Origin: Chondrus crispus
Lineage: Eukaryota > Rhodophyta > Florideophyceae > Gigartinales > Gigartinaceae
Assembly (NCBI RefSeq): GCF_000350225.1
Contig: NW_005178587.1
Location: 62,001-126,000 of the forward strand
Direction of reading: 5' to 3'
Length of the DNA: 64,000 bases
Below the pieces are notes generated by a model. It did not search any database, was not told where the DNA came from, and saw only the letters and a list, made by a program, of their open reading frames with translations. Both the position numbers and the translations under genes were made by a program. Positions 1-11,260 of the stretch are shown here, piece after piece. The first letter of the stretch is position 1, and each line of letters opens with the position of its first letter.

Positions 1-13
1 ATATACATATAGT

Positions 14-691
14 CTAGTGGAACGTGGTCGTTGAAAGATGTGAGAAGCATTCCGAAGGAGAGCTCCGAGTTGGAGGGTCTCCCGGTACTCTTGCGAGACG
101 TACATTTCGATGCAACTGTGGTGGGAGCTTGTCTAAGAACTGAGGAGAGAATGGATCCTCGTTTGCACAACTCGAGCATATATTGAAGAGGCAAGTGGGA
201 AGAGCCATGAAGTTAAAGTACAAACCTCTTTGCCACCTTCCCGTCCATAAACGTGGCTCTTCCGAAAGGATGTGCCATTTAGTTTCACATGAGGAGCGCA
301 AAGATGCGAAGTCCGTTTCGAAAGACGAAGTCTTTGAGGGTACCACGAACAACTACGTTCCCTTAGCGTATTTATCTGTCGGGGAGATTTGTTCACTATA
401 CGTCTGAAGCACGACCCCTTTCTGCGAGAGGCCGCACACTCCAGGTGGTATAATAAAGGAGTTCTGGGGTTCGAGCAATATTAACTTGTGGAGCACTTCC
501 CTGCCGAGAAGGAGAAAGACATTTCCCTTTGTGGCGTGAAACGGAGTTGTTATGGTTGTACCGTACATGTTGGTAACAGGCATATCCCATGTAGCAACAA
601 CAATCTCGGCTTCGTTACACTCCATTCTATTGCCATGATAGAATGGTTTGCAGTCTAGTGAACGAATGGTTATCTTGATTCCCATTTTCAC
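14..691 (-). pseudogene. Decayed copia-like pol remnant (protease end and pre-integrase region)
   Basis: Read on the minus strand, the frame at 691-353 (112 aa) carries a stretch like the C-terminal half of a retroelement protease (LLLGREVLHKLILLEPQNS, then IIPPG). Downstream, split over two other frames, is a segment resembling the GAG-pre-integrase region (LPLQYMLELCKRG followed by C and K/R-rich sequence). No complete domain, LTR or start survives. It is best read as an old Ty1/copia fragment cut by the window edge. The assignment is by eye and weak; an unknown host gene exon is the alternative. Confidence 0.33.
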
Positions 692-1303
692 GCAGAGTGT
701 AGCCGCGGGTTAGATGCACTACGGGGTCACTTACTCCGAAATCAATAAATATTATTATTCCGGAGCAAGCATTTTATTGAGCGCATATTTCGAGAGAAAA
801 TATTCATCCAGAAACGGGCTTTGTTACCCTCAATCTACCTATTCATTGCTGGGCAGCGCTTTTGTGTTCTAAAAAATGAGATGGAGAACATCGTTCTCTT
901 GCACGCATCATTTGTCAAATACAATGACAACTCATTGCCGCAGCGTTCCGCAGCAGTGATCGTGCCTGCATTTTAAGTTTTCGTTCTGGAAGCGCTTTGC
1001 CATCACAACAATGACAATGCATACCCGCGCGCATGAGAATGCATACGGGATTACTTCTGATTTTACCCACTCAGTTGTATCTAAACTTTAATCCAACCAT
1101 AGCAAGGGCACTTCGCGATCTCCTCGCCAGGGCGTAAGCACCAGTACTACTCTTATTGAGTTTCAGGCTCCGTCAGGGCTTCCTGAAATTGAATATTGGC
1201 CCTCCGAGCTTACTACGCCGGATCGCATCGCTCTACTGCGTGGAATACAGTGCCTTGCGACATCGCACTGTTTACGGGTTCCATCTCCGCCTGGTTGCAA
1301 TCA
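692..1303. other. Intergenic stretch without recognised gene
   Basis: About 600 bases with no long frame and no recognised RNA or repeat. The first part is AT-rich. A small imperfect inverted repeat (CTCCGAA ... TTCCGGAG) lies near 735-765. It could contain the lost terminus of the element copy that starts just after it. Confidence 0.4.
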
Positions 1304-2729
1304 TGAAACCCGTAAGTACCGGAGAAAGAAATTGAGGTTAAATGGTTGCTCGACTTTTGTATCGGGAAAGGGCGCAGAAAGTGTCAGAATATATCGAAAA
1401 CGATATGGTGGAAAGCTCGAGTCACGAATATTGAGCTTGTCAACGGCGCTGTTTTAGGCTATTTATGTTACGAAGAGGGACACGGAATTGTTGAAACAAA
1501 AATGCACGCTCGTTTCATGGGGCGCAAGCTGTCACATATAGGCAAAGAGTGTCAGAACATGGCCCGTCAGGCATGGCGGAGCCGCCAAAAGAATCCACTT
1601 GCATAGGAGAGCGATTGCGAATCCGTCTCCGTAACAGTCGAGGAAGGTTCCCTCTCGGATCCCTACTTTACACCCAATACGAACGAATCGTCCTACCATG
1701 TGATTCATGACACCTCCCAAAAATCCCGAGGATGTAGATGCCCAATACAGCACACTGGTGCCAGAATTGCCAATTTGGAACTTAAGGTGGACGAGTTACA
1801 GAGGCTTGTGAGTGCGCAGAGCGCAATTTACTCTCGAATAATTGGGAATGAAAGTGAAAGCGAGCGCATTTCTGAACGTGTTTTCAGCTACTTGAGACAC
1901 AAAATGGTCCATCGCTGTCATAAACCTTTCATTCCCGTGCGCACGATCCGCTATTTCTGATGTTAAGAGAGGCAATGGGCGTTTTGTTGGCATGTGCTTT
2001 ACGTCTCTGTTTCGTGTTGATGCGAACTGCAGCCTGTCCGATTTTGCCAAGATTGCTACGGTAATTCGGTCACGTTGTCCTCGTGCTAAGTTTGAACCAA
2101 AGTTTTGTGAAACACAGTCTCCATCTCAGGGTCTGCAAGAATCACTATTTTTGTTTGATTCTTTGCACGATGTATCTCAATGTATACGCCTCGGTGTTAA
2201 AGCAGATTTACTTGCCCTAGTGGCGAAGGGTAGGAAGATCAACGGGGCTGCGCTGGCTGAAGACTCCGCATTGCGACTTTTGGGAGGTACTTTAGCTGAG
2301 AACGAAGACGGTAAGTACCCTTTCATTTTTAGACTGGCAGGAAGCCTCCATAAATCACTCCCTAATGGAGCCTTCGATGTCCTTCGGAGAGAGAACAGAC
2401 GGTTCGATTATCGCAATTCAGTGTATGTGAGCAGACTGGAGAGAAACCGTGTGTCGATGCATGATGCGATATCTGAGTCGGGTATGGTGATAGGCGAAGA
2501 TGAGGATATGTACCCTGCTACTGATTATGCATTTTCGCTTCGCTGTTCCCGACTCTCCACAAAAAATTCTAGGCGTCTGCCGAAGGCAGCTCGTGGTCGG
2601 AATGAAGTTCTCGGCAATCTTGAATTGGCGTGGCCTGCACTCGTTGTCGGCAGCAAACAAGTCGTTGGCGAGTTCCGAGTGGCCATCACGCAAGAAATGC
2701 TAGGGAGGAGTGTAGGGCCTTCTCAATAA
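1304..2729 (+). pseudogene. Copy 1 of the CACTA-associated accessory protein, frameshifted
   Basis: Three frames (about 1304-1606, 1700-1960, 1992-2729) match in order the single 463-aa protein at 25659-27047. The N-terminal part shares a basic GRR then IWWKAR/VWWRAE segment. The middle shares a heptad-like coiled coil (NLELKVDELQRLV against TLLSRVEEIERMV). The 245-aa C-terminal part shares CSL/CTL..., F..KFCETQS/F..SFQETQS and RRENRRFDYRNS/RKSRDFDFRSM. The copy is broken by at least two frameshifts or stops. It runs to a stop at about the same place as its homologue, so the 3' end is complete. It converges with, and slightly overlaps, the transposase fragment on the other strand. No enzymatic domain is recognised. 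Confidence 0.7.
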
Positions 2730-3770
2730 ACTTAGAATGCTAGAATGCAAGTAGAGCTGCAGTTTACATGCTTCCCATCTCATGCGAGGTGTATAACCCA
2801 TCTGTTTCGTTATGTAATGGAATCTACCGCCGCCGAGCAAACTCTCATTGTGCTTAACAAGAGTTTCGTTAAGCATACAAGACACAATTTCAGTCGATGT
2901 TGAACAAGCATGTATCAAACTCACCCGTCCGACACTGTCATTTAGATGTGAGAGGAGCGGCAGGGAGTCACTTGCGACCTTGAGCGTATCACCCTCAAAC
3001 CGAGTACATCTTCGTACAACAGCGAACGGACCACTCTCTACTTCGAGCCCAGTCGTGGACGTATCTTTCTGAAGCAGCAATTCTTCGACAGCGAAAACAG
3101 CAACGTGATAATCGTTCGGTGATTGACTTATCTCATAAACTGATGGCTGGTTTAAAAGCGCGTCATTAGTCCTACGTTCGTGTATTATAGCCTGCACAGC
3201 ATCACCCCTTTCCAAAAAATCGTGAGGCGCGGAACGAAGAGAACAAGTGGCGACTTTCATCGTCTTCTTGAAACGTCTCGCGACATAAAAAAAGAATACC
3301 TCGCGGTTGCCATATTGATTTAGAACCGAGGAGTTCAGCAGAGACCTATAGTTCACTTGGTGCTCTGAAACAGGCTGACAGCGCGACAAGGACCATGTAA
3401 TTTTGCCTTCGGTGGAGCCTTCTGTCGGCTTACTTCCAAACAACTTCTTTAGAATGGGCTCGATAAGTATATCCATGGGATTAGGCACGGTGAAAGATTC
3501 ATGCTTTGGTAAAGACGACGACGGGACCGTACCATTGATAAAATGTCTCATATTAATCTCGAAGTCTCTTACGGAAAGGACTCGCCGTTGACTCGCGAAT
3601 GCGGAAAACCTATCTTGCCAATCGTCGGTTAAGGCGTGCATCACAGCCTGAATCTGAGGATTCCGGCTGTTGGATCTCGCCACCCCACGTTTGAGTGGCT
3701 GGTGAGCGAATTCAAAAAGGAAAACGGCCATGTTACAGAAACGTCGCCCTCGCGTCTTCCCCCCCGCCAC
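2700..3770 (-). pseudogene. Copy 1 of the Tnp2-like transposase, C-terminal fragment
   Basis: A 356-aa open frame whose residues from about 13 onward align with the C-terminal half of the transposase at 19264-23053. Shared landmarks are FEFAHQPLKR/FECAHQPLKQ, the following D..IQ motif, a DW..R segment, PHDFLERGDAVQA/PHDMLSKGSAVQA, GPFAVVRRC/TPFAVVKKC, DSVGRVSLIHAC/DSVRRVGLVHAC and a YTPRM/YPPRM end. The catalytic part upstream is missing; homology stops near 3735, where unrelated sequence begins. This is therefore a 5'-truncated, non-functional copy. It lies convergent with the accessory gene copy (3' ends overlap by about 30 bases). Confidence 0.72.
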
Positions 3771-4036
3771 GTCTCATCTTGGCGTTCCTCTCTCTCCCAG
3801 GCCTCCTGCAACGCCTTGACAAGCGCGCTCTGGACCTCGAAGCGACTCTGCACGACCGCTCTAAACGCAACACGATACTCCGTGATGACGGCGTTCTTCT
3901 CCCCCACCCTGAGCTTAAAGCCAACGCGGTCGAGCGATGTAATGGCGTACTTCGCAATATCACCGATCACGCAGTAAAAATATGCCCCACAAATGCAAAT
4001 CTCAATAAAGAGGATGGTAAATTCTTGACACTCCAA
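3641..4036 (-). CDS. Hypothetical open frame adjoining the truncated transposase
   Basis: A 131-aa frame with a polar, helical middle (VITEYRVAFRAVVQSRFEVQSAL then KALQEAWEREER) ending in an Arg/Glu-rich tail. It overlaps the start of the transposase fragment in another frame, so the join near 3735 is probably where two unrelated sequences were put together. It may be an exon of a host gene cut off by the rearrangement. No family was recognised. Confidence 0.22.
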   Translation of the reverse strand: MECQEFTILFIEICICGAYFYCVIGDIAKYAITSLDRVGFKLRVGEKNAVITEYRVAFRAVVQSRFEVQSALVKALQEAWEREERQDETWRGGRREGDVSVTWPFSFLNSLTSHSNVGWRDPTAGILRFRL

Positions 4037-5211
4037 ATCCTACATACTGATGTAAGGAATCAATAACCTGATCTTCAAACCCCCAAAATAAATGAACAAT
4101 TCATTCAATACACTATGAAAATGCCACACAGAGAACACAAAGAGGCACAAGCACATTTCGGCCACCTAGCCTGCTTTCAACATTTTGCTCACCAGTGCTA
4201 TCTTTGTATCTGCCTGGATCAATGAATCATCGTAGCCTGCACCCTACAGTACACCACTTGGAATTCTATGGGATGGTCCGGTGCAACGATAAAGCACCCT
4301 ATTCTCCGTCCCCCATGAACAAGGTGCGACTCAAAATCAGGAAAAAATTAGTCTGGGATGGGCCAAACACCAGCAACACAGAACATGAGTGTGCTGACAT
4401 GTTCACTTCACCAATACGTATCATACCAGAAGAACGAGAACAAAAGCATAACATTTAATGATATCAAAATATGGAAATAAATTTCGAAGATTTTTCATTC
4501 AATAAATTAAGGACGTACACCACTGTAACGTCGACATGAGATCATTAGCATTGCTGTTCTGTAACACTGTAATATAGAGTACCAATGGAGAGTGACTCTG
4601 CTGTGTGACGCCGACACACCTTGGGCAGCCCACGTCTAAAATTGGATTGGGGTCGTCACGTCAGGAAAAGACGTCGGACCTGGCTCCTCGCCTGAAAAAG
4701 AGACTTAGTTGTCTCTGCGTCCTAAACAGGAGCCTGAACGAAAAATTCAGGAGACTTGTACTCGTTACCAGTGTTCCAGTAACGGGGTTTTCCTGCTGTT
4801 CTTCGTCTTTTCGCGTGGTGGTCGGACGTAGAGCAGCGCAGGTCACCACAGAGGTGCCCCTGCTCACCACAGTCCGCGCAGGTGGTCCTCTAGGAGCGGG
4901 TGTTTAGGTAAAAATTGTAAGCTAAAGAGTGAGTGGATCGATTTTTATTCGTGTCCGGAGGATATCCATATGCGGAATGATCCTTGTCGGGAGGGTTCAC
5001 TGCGGTATTTTGGGACCGGCGGCGCAGCGCTGCGGACACTGCCAGTCGCCTAGGGCCAGCGCTGTCCTCGCTGTACAGTGCCCACGACAATTCCACGACA
5101 TTTATTTCTTCGCGAAGGCAAAAATGGCGATGAAATGGAGTCTGAAATGAAGTTGTAAGATGACGAGATAATCGATCCTCATTGCTTCAAAAACGCCGAA
5201 CCAGGTTTGAG
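4037..5211. other. Unannotated region between CACTA copy 1 and the copia element
   Basis: No supported gene. The first 500 bases are AT-rich with scattered short frames. The part from about 4566 to 5160 is more GC-rich and begins TGTAACACTG, which could be a decayed solo LTR, but no partner copy or target duplication could be found. Confidence 0.35.
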
Positions 5212-5504
5212 TGAATCCCTAGGCGTACACGCCTGCCAATCAGATATGACCGTGGAGCTGCTTTGGAACCTCCCCGCACCTCGCTCCGTTATCTTCCACG
5301 TCATGGAGGTTTAAATGTTTTTACCGTGCGCTCTCCCTTTGAAAATACATAAGTGTCGGGCTGTCCTCGAGTAGCGAAGTTCAGACTACGAACAAGAACC
5401 CAGAAATATATGTGCAGCCGTACCTACATGGCTCGGATGTCGAGTCAGTAACCGCAAATACCGGACGTCGGTATTTTGCGGTCATATAGTTCAGAGTATC
5501 CACA
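5212..5504 (+). repeat. 5' LTR of copia element
   Basis: Paired with 14051-14347. Begins TGAATCCC and ends near CCACA. Conserved blocks include the CCTCCCCGCACCTCGC and GTGTCGGG.TGTCCTCGAG segments. Differences from its partner are frequent, which indicates an old insertion. Confidence 0.8.
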
Positions 5505-6377
5505 TTTGCGAATTTGAACTGGAATATTCAACCGCTTTAGGCAAGCTCGAAACACACCAACACTCAGGCTTCCGGCACGCGCACCGCATCAACCAAAAGA
5601 TCGATACCGTAAGGGAGACCCGTCACGGGCACGGGTTGGCACCTTAAAAAAAGCTAATGGTGAAAAGGTGGGTATTGAATTACCAAGAGTTGCAGAACTA
5701 TTGAAACTTCATACTGAAGTTCTGGCGCTCCGGCTGTCTAGGATTACCTGCGGATGGTTTCGTCGTGGTTTGACGCCGCTGAGCTTTCACCTACTGAAAA
5801 CGGGGTGCCGGCTGTTAGGGCTGGGGGCTTCGGCTCTAAGTGTCAACGGGGCTACTTTTCTAGACGTGGTACGCTACTGTTGATTTTTTGCAATTGATGG
5901 AAAGAAGGGAAACGGAAAAAAGAGAAGAAGATTGTAAAAGAAGAAACCGGAATTTGGTACGAGATACGGCAATTGCTTTTGCGAAATACGTCAAAAAGAA
6001 TTTTTGCACTTCGCACTTTCCCCCTTTGTGTTTCAAATAGCATATTGTACGTTGTTTTTTGAGAAAAGAAAGCAGACTTATAAGACCACAGCCGTGAGCA
6101 ATATTGGATCAGTCGCTACAGACGAAGATGGCACGGAGAGCGGCACGATGCCAGGGGACGTTTCGGGGACACATCCGACGCCCGGCTTTCTGTCCTCTAC
6201 TCCCTAGCACTCGTTTGATCGCATGAACTCTGTCCAGCAAGGGTTTTTAATGAGCATAAGGGCACTGGAAAAGAAGGAGAAAATAGCTGGAGCTGTGCTA
6301 CTACGGGCAGTCTCAGATATGTTTACTCCAGCGTCGTTGTTCAATTAGAATATTCTTTAGACGCAAGAGGATGCAAC

Positions 6378-7862
6378 TTGACTCAGCATTCATGTAGTCG
6401 TATTGTGATGACTCTTGCAACCCATTTGTATGAGGACGATGATCACAAAGCGGCAGCTATCGGGATAGTGAAGTCTATTATTGCTTCTGGTAGAAGGAAT
6501 CAGCCATCCGCACAAGTGACTTCCTCTCAATCGACCACTCAGGAGTCGTTCGGAACCACAGCGTCCACACCTGCTGACAAAATTGCACATAACATGACAA
6601 TGAGTTTGAAAGATCGTGACAAAAAGTTCTCCGGTGATGCAGGAGAATGTCGGGAGGAGTACGTCGACGAATATCGCCAAGTGTCGAGGGATTACAAACT
6701 TAATCGAGCACAGAAGCCCCAAAATTTGCATAACCTCCTTCGCGGAGATGCCAAACGTTTCTACCCTGATACCGTTGAGGGCTACGACACCAACTTTGAA
6801 CAAGCTATCTCTATGACTGAGAGAGAATACAGCTCCATTATTCGTCAAAACAAAGTGAAGAATTTCTGAATTCTGTCCGGATGAGCAAGTATGTTTCTGA
6901 AGGAATGTATATTGGTATTGCACTGGAGAAAGTTTACAAGCTCATTTTTAAGCTAGCCAGACAAGGGCCGCTTGCGCACCGCGGAGACGAGCACAAGGTT
7001 GAATACCTTTCATCCGCTGTTGCGGGTTACGTGTGGGCAGCTGAACCACTCGCTTGTGTAGCCACGTCAGGTCTTAATTTGCAGCAACTATAAGGGTAAT
7101 TAGAGTCACAGCTCCAATTAAGCGGAGAAGCAGAGACGGCAAGGCTTAAAGACGAAAAGTTTTCGAGAAATCGGAACCGTCACCTTGATCATCAACAGGA
7201 TGTTCCTGGGATTCTTTTCACAGGGCAAGGAAGATATGCACGCGACCCTCTACTGTTCTTTATAGTTCCACCCGGGAAGAGAGACGGCAGATTTGATCCA
7301 CTAACTGTTGCTAGATGCTTTAACTGCGGTGACCCAGGCCACATGGTCAAAAACTGCAATAGCCCATTGAATGTTGCTTGAGCTGCAGCTAGTAGACTTC
7401 AATACTATTCCAAGAAACAAACGGCTACGCAGCATAACAGGCATCACGTGTTGACAGAACTTTGCTATCAACTGGATTTCGAAGAACAAATTGGTGAGAT
7501 TGACGAGTAGAATGAACCAGAAATACCTTTTGACAAAGACGTTTTCGAGAGAATCTCATCTCTACCTTTGAAGCAGAAATCAATCAAGCAGAGTTTCAAA
7601 GTTCTATGAGTATCACCAAGCCGGTAGAAATTGGAAACTAAGTCATCTATCAGGATGTTCCGAGGTTACTCGAGAGAGAACCAGATCCAAAGGACGATGA
7701 CAAAGATTCCATTGACGCAAATCAGCTCATCAACGTATTTGACCCAAGCACCCCAGTATTCCATCTACTTCCTTCAAGATTTATTCTCGAGAGTCCTTTC
7801 AGAGGCGCTTGCGCTGATACAGGTGCCAATCAATCCGTAATTGGGAAGCGTCAAGCGCATTC
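6378..7862 (+). pseudogene. Copia gag and start of pol (CCHC knuckle, protease)
   Basis: A 163-aa frame (6378-6869) is a gag-like segment (KFSGDAGE, EYVDEYRQVSRDYKL, HNLLRGDAKRFY). It continues in another frame at 6881-7093. The knuckle CFNCGDPGHMVKNC lies at 7318-7365, followed by stops. Protease follows at 7795-7845 with ADTGANQSVIG. The coding sequence stops abruptly at 7862, where the LTR of the nested gypsy element starts. Gag packages the RNA and protease cuts the polyprotein in intact relatives; here several frameshifts and stops rule that out. Confidence 0.65.
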
Positions 7863-8118
7863 TGTGGACGCTTACTCAGCTCATAAAGTTCCATGGGACC
7901 ATGGTGCAGGAGTGAGTGGCAGTTGGGCGCTACATCGAGCGCGGCGGGTCAGGTGTGAACTCTCTAAGATTAACATGCATTTCAAGTTGGCACTCTCTTC
8001 GTACAGGAGAGTGCATTTCGTTTAGTGTACGACGGGAAGGGCATTTAAGGACCCTACGGCAAGCCCAAAGTAAAGGGTTACCATTCACACGAAGACATCC
8101 GCTCCCCCATGGTTTACA
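7863..8118 (+). repeat. 5' LTR of gypsy element A
   Basis: Pairs with 12937-13191. Shared blocks include GAGCGCGGCGGGTCAGGTGT, AAGATTAACATGCATTTC and GACCCTACGGCAAGCCC. Moderate divergence between the two LTRs points to an old insertion. Confidence 0.85.
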
Positions 8119-8223
8119 GAAATTTCTGTTTGTCCTGCAGGCAAGCTCTTGGAAATTGTATGTGTTGATTTCAGTGTGTTTATGGTCAATAAGACTCGTG
8201 CACGTGTGTAAGATCAACAAAAC

Positions 8224-9074
8224 ATGGCAGATTTAGGCCAGGAAGAAGGTGGAGGAAATAGAGAGGTTCAAGGTCGAAGCGCTTTGTTCCAGCCGATCGC
8301 TCACCCGGTACTGCGCAGTTTTGATCCAAGGAAGGTCTCAGTTTTTTTCGAGAGTACGCACGTTACAAGAAGGAGGTAGAAGAGAAGCGCAAGGAAGTGC
8401 CTTCAATGATGGCAGCCTCGTTCAAGGTATGCATAGAACGCTCCAGATTGGAGAACATGCACTTCCTAGGAAAATTTGATGATATCGCTCCGAATACTGG
8501 TGTCGATGAACTGACATCTGAAAATATAGAGCATATCATAAAAAGCATGGTCACGCATGACGATGAAGCTGAAGTACACCCAGCAGTGATAGAGGAGGCC
8601 TTGAAGGGAATCAAGGTGCCGATGACGATCGCAGATCCTCAGGCCCGAATGATGGAGTTCATGAAAGATTTTTTCGAGAGACTTGAGAGTGTTGGATACG
8701 GAGATTTCAGAGAAAGAAACCCGGAGAAGACAGTCAAGCTCATTCAATCAAGTTTGTTCCCATCTAATATGAAGTCAGCCATGGCTCAGCATCTAGAATA
8801 CCAAGAAGGGCTGAGGCGAAATGTTCGCACTTACCTAAAGATCCTACTGAAAGAAGCCACCGTCCAGAATAAGGCTAGAGAAAATCTCCAAGCCACCGGA
8901 AGGGATAAGCGTCTAGCCGATAATGCAGGAAAGGGTAAATATCCTTCAGTCGTTGTAAAGCACAAAGGCGGAAGCACGGATTCGAAAGGACTTGCCGGTA
9001 CAAAGCAAGAACCGGAATGCCTCAACCCAGACCGTACCGGCAAACATAGAGTCAAGAACTGCCCGAACACATGA
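8224..9074 (+). pseudogene. Gag of gypsy element A, frameshifted
   Basis: Start chosen at ATG 8224 (MADLGQEEGGG). The frame then reads FDPRKVSVFF and is shifted by one base in the T7 run at 8342-8348. It continues in the frame of 8397-9074 with REYARYKKEVEEK and a helical capsid-like region. A knuckle-like C-terminus reads ECLNPDRTGKHRVKNC; the second expected Cys appears as Arg, so zinc binding may be lost. The stop at 9074 is followed by more of the same reading frame, as in gag-pol polyproteins of this group. Confidence 0.7.
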
Positions 9075-9836
9075 AAAGATCTAGCAAGGAAGCTGCTAAA
9101 AGATTTTTTTGACGGACAACAGAAGGCAGCAAGGAAAATTGACGGCGAAGGAACGAAGGATGATAGCACCCACATTTTGGGAACATTCGTTGGTAAAGTA
9201 CTATCGGTTATTTGCACAGACGTCGGATCGGATATAAATCTGATGTCAGGAGAAACCCTGAGCGAGCTAATTCGAGCAAAGGCAGATATGAAGGTCACGA
9301 AATTGGAGCGTCCGAGGAAGTATAAAATGGCTGCTTTAAAGACCCAGGGTGGCACGGAGGTCCACATTGAATGTGATCGCAAAGTTGTGGTCAACACAGA
9401 GATGCAAATAATGCACGCTAAGTCCCTCATGGTGCAGAACATGTCGTAGCTAGTTACTCCTCAAGATATAATTGAACCCCTTATTGGTCGTCCAACTCTG
9501 GAAGCACTTGGCTTGGACGTGAAAGGCGTTCTCGACGTTGCAGTGGATCGTTTCAATGGATTTGTCAACGCAAGAACGCTGTTGGCACGAGAAGATTATG
9601 AGAACGGAACTGTTGCCCGACTACTGGCTTCAGGCATATACAAGTCTGAACGAAATTCTTCTGGCATGTATCACTCTGACCGGGGATTTTCGGACGATGC
9701 AGAAGCAGAATACCGAGACGACTGGCTAGATCTCGGTATTGATACGGACATTGAAATGCGGGATGCCATTCAGAACGCCATGGACAAGGGTAAGCAGAAT
9801 GGGTTGTCAAAAGCTGGCGGAGAGCAGCTCAAATAA
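9075..9836 (+). pseudogene. Protease and linker region of gypsy element A
   Basis: Frames at 9177-9449 and 9513-9836 cover the protease and the linker to RT. The position of the catalytic Asp reads CTDVGSDINLMS, so the usual D-(S/T)-G triad appears as D-V-G. A later conserved piece reads IIEPLIGRPTLEALGL, the typical flap/C-terminal part of gypsy proteases. Stops separate it from gag and RT. Altered active site and stops argue against function. Confidence 0.55.
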
Positions 9837-9905
9837 TTACTGGCCAGATATCGGGACACAATCCGGATTTGCCTGGGGCCTGACGAACCGGCCAAGGTAG
9901 AACCT

Positions 9906-11260
9906 ATGAAGCTTACTCTAACAGACGGAACAGTACCATTCATGGCCAAACCAAGGCGCTTCACGGCAGAGCAGAGATTGTTTTATCAACAAGTATGTTT
10001 GCAAGCTGGAAGAATTCGGGTTCGTAAAAATCCACACAAATGCCATGTGGGCAGCGGCACCAGTTTTAGTACCAAAACTTGCCCCAGCAAGGTATCGCAT
10101 CACATTTGACCTGCGTCAGGTCAAAGAAAGCACTGTACCCATCACATGGCCCATGCCACATGTTGAGTCGGAGCTGGCCAATGTGGCTGGCAGTGAGTGC
10201 TACGCTAGCATTGATTTTTGCGGCGGATATTGGCAGATGCCAGTAAGTAGGGAAACACAGCACATTCAGAGTTTTGTAACGCCGAAGGGCGTCTATCAGT
10301 CAACGAGGTCTCTCCAGGGAGTACACAACGCTGTGGCAAACTTCCAGTATAGGGTAGAACTGTGCTTCGCGGAGATCAGAGGTCCAATACTCTGCTGGCT
10401 GGATGATTTTCTAATTCATGCAATGACAGAGAAGGAGCTGATGTATGTTTTAGAGGCGTTTTTGCGGATCTGCAGAGCACGGAGACTCAAGGTATCCGTT
10501 TTTAAGAGCGTTTTCTTCACGAATTCTATCCGCTGGTGTGGGCGGTTGATCGATAAGGATGGTGTCAGATGCGACCCAGCCAGGCTAAGTGGTCTACTGC
10601 AGTCCGACACATCGGTTCATGCGTCCGAATTATCGCAACTTATCAATTGCCTACAGTGGATGTCCAACTACATCCCAGACTTTACGGCGCGGGTAATGCC
10701 GCTGCGGGAATTGTTGGAGAAGGCATACCATAATTCAGGAAAGAGAACGACGAAGTCGATCCAAAAGCTCCTACTGTCGGAATTTTCCTGGGAACGACAG
10801 CATGAGGACGCCTACAAGGATCTCAAAGAACAGCTGGGAAACGCAGTGAAGCTGGCACATCGTGACCAGGATAAATCTCTCTGCCTATACACTGACGCCT
10901 CGGATAGGTATTGGTCTGCTGTTATTACACAGTGCCATCACCATGATTTGAAAAGGGAAACGAAGGATCAGCAACAACAACCGCTTGAATTCATGGGGGT
11001 TGCCTTCTCGGATAGACAGAGAAATTGAAGTACGTTCGAGAAGGAGGCATTTTCAAATTATCAGGCCTTCGACAAAATGGACTATTTATTTGTTGCGGAA
11101 CAGGATACGCGTATCTTTACGGACCACCGTAACCTTTTGTTCATTTTCCACCCAACTGCAGTGGTCCCGATTTTTGGGACGTCACGTCATCAACAAGGTA
11201 CAAAGGTGGCCTCTTTTCTTATCCCGATTCATGTACTCGATACACCATGTTTCGGGTGAG
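9906..11260 (+). pseudogene. Reverse transcriptase and RNase H of gypsy element A
   Basis: RT begins in the frame near 9906 (PFMAKPRRFTAEQRLF) and shifts to the 327-aa frame 10045-11028. Motifs in order are YRITFDLRQVKESTVP, SIDFCGGYWQMPV, and ILCWLDDFLIHA as the catalytic LDD box, where W replaces the usual Y/F. RNase H starts with LYTDASDRYWSAV. TGA at 11026-11028 interrupts at a position where relatives usually have Trp; the same frame then continues with STFEKEAF and FTDHRNLLF. RT and RNase H would copy the RNA into DNA; this copy is inactive. Confidence 0.8.

Noticed and set aside
14..352. Open frames on both strands in the first 400 bases
   Set aside because: No domain or codon pattern beyond the weak copia remnant; overlapping frames on both strands look like chance.
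4566..5160. Possible solo LTR starting TGTAACACTG
   Set aside because: No CA end with matching inverted terminus and no 5-base duplication could be placed.
7318..7365. CCHC motif as a host zinc-finger gene
   Set aside because: Position and flanking copia protease show it is the gag knuckle.
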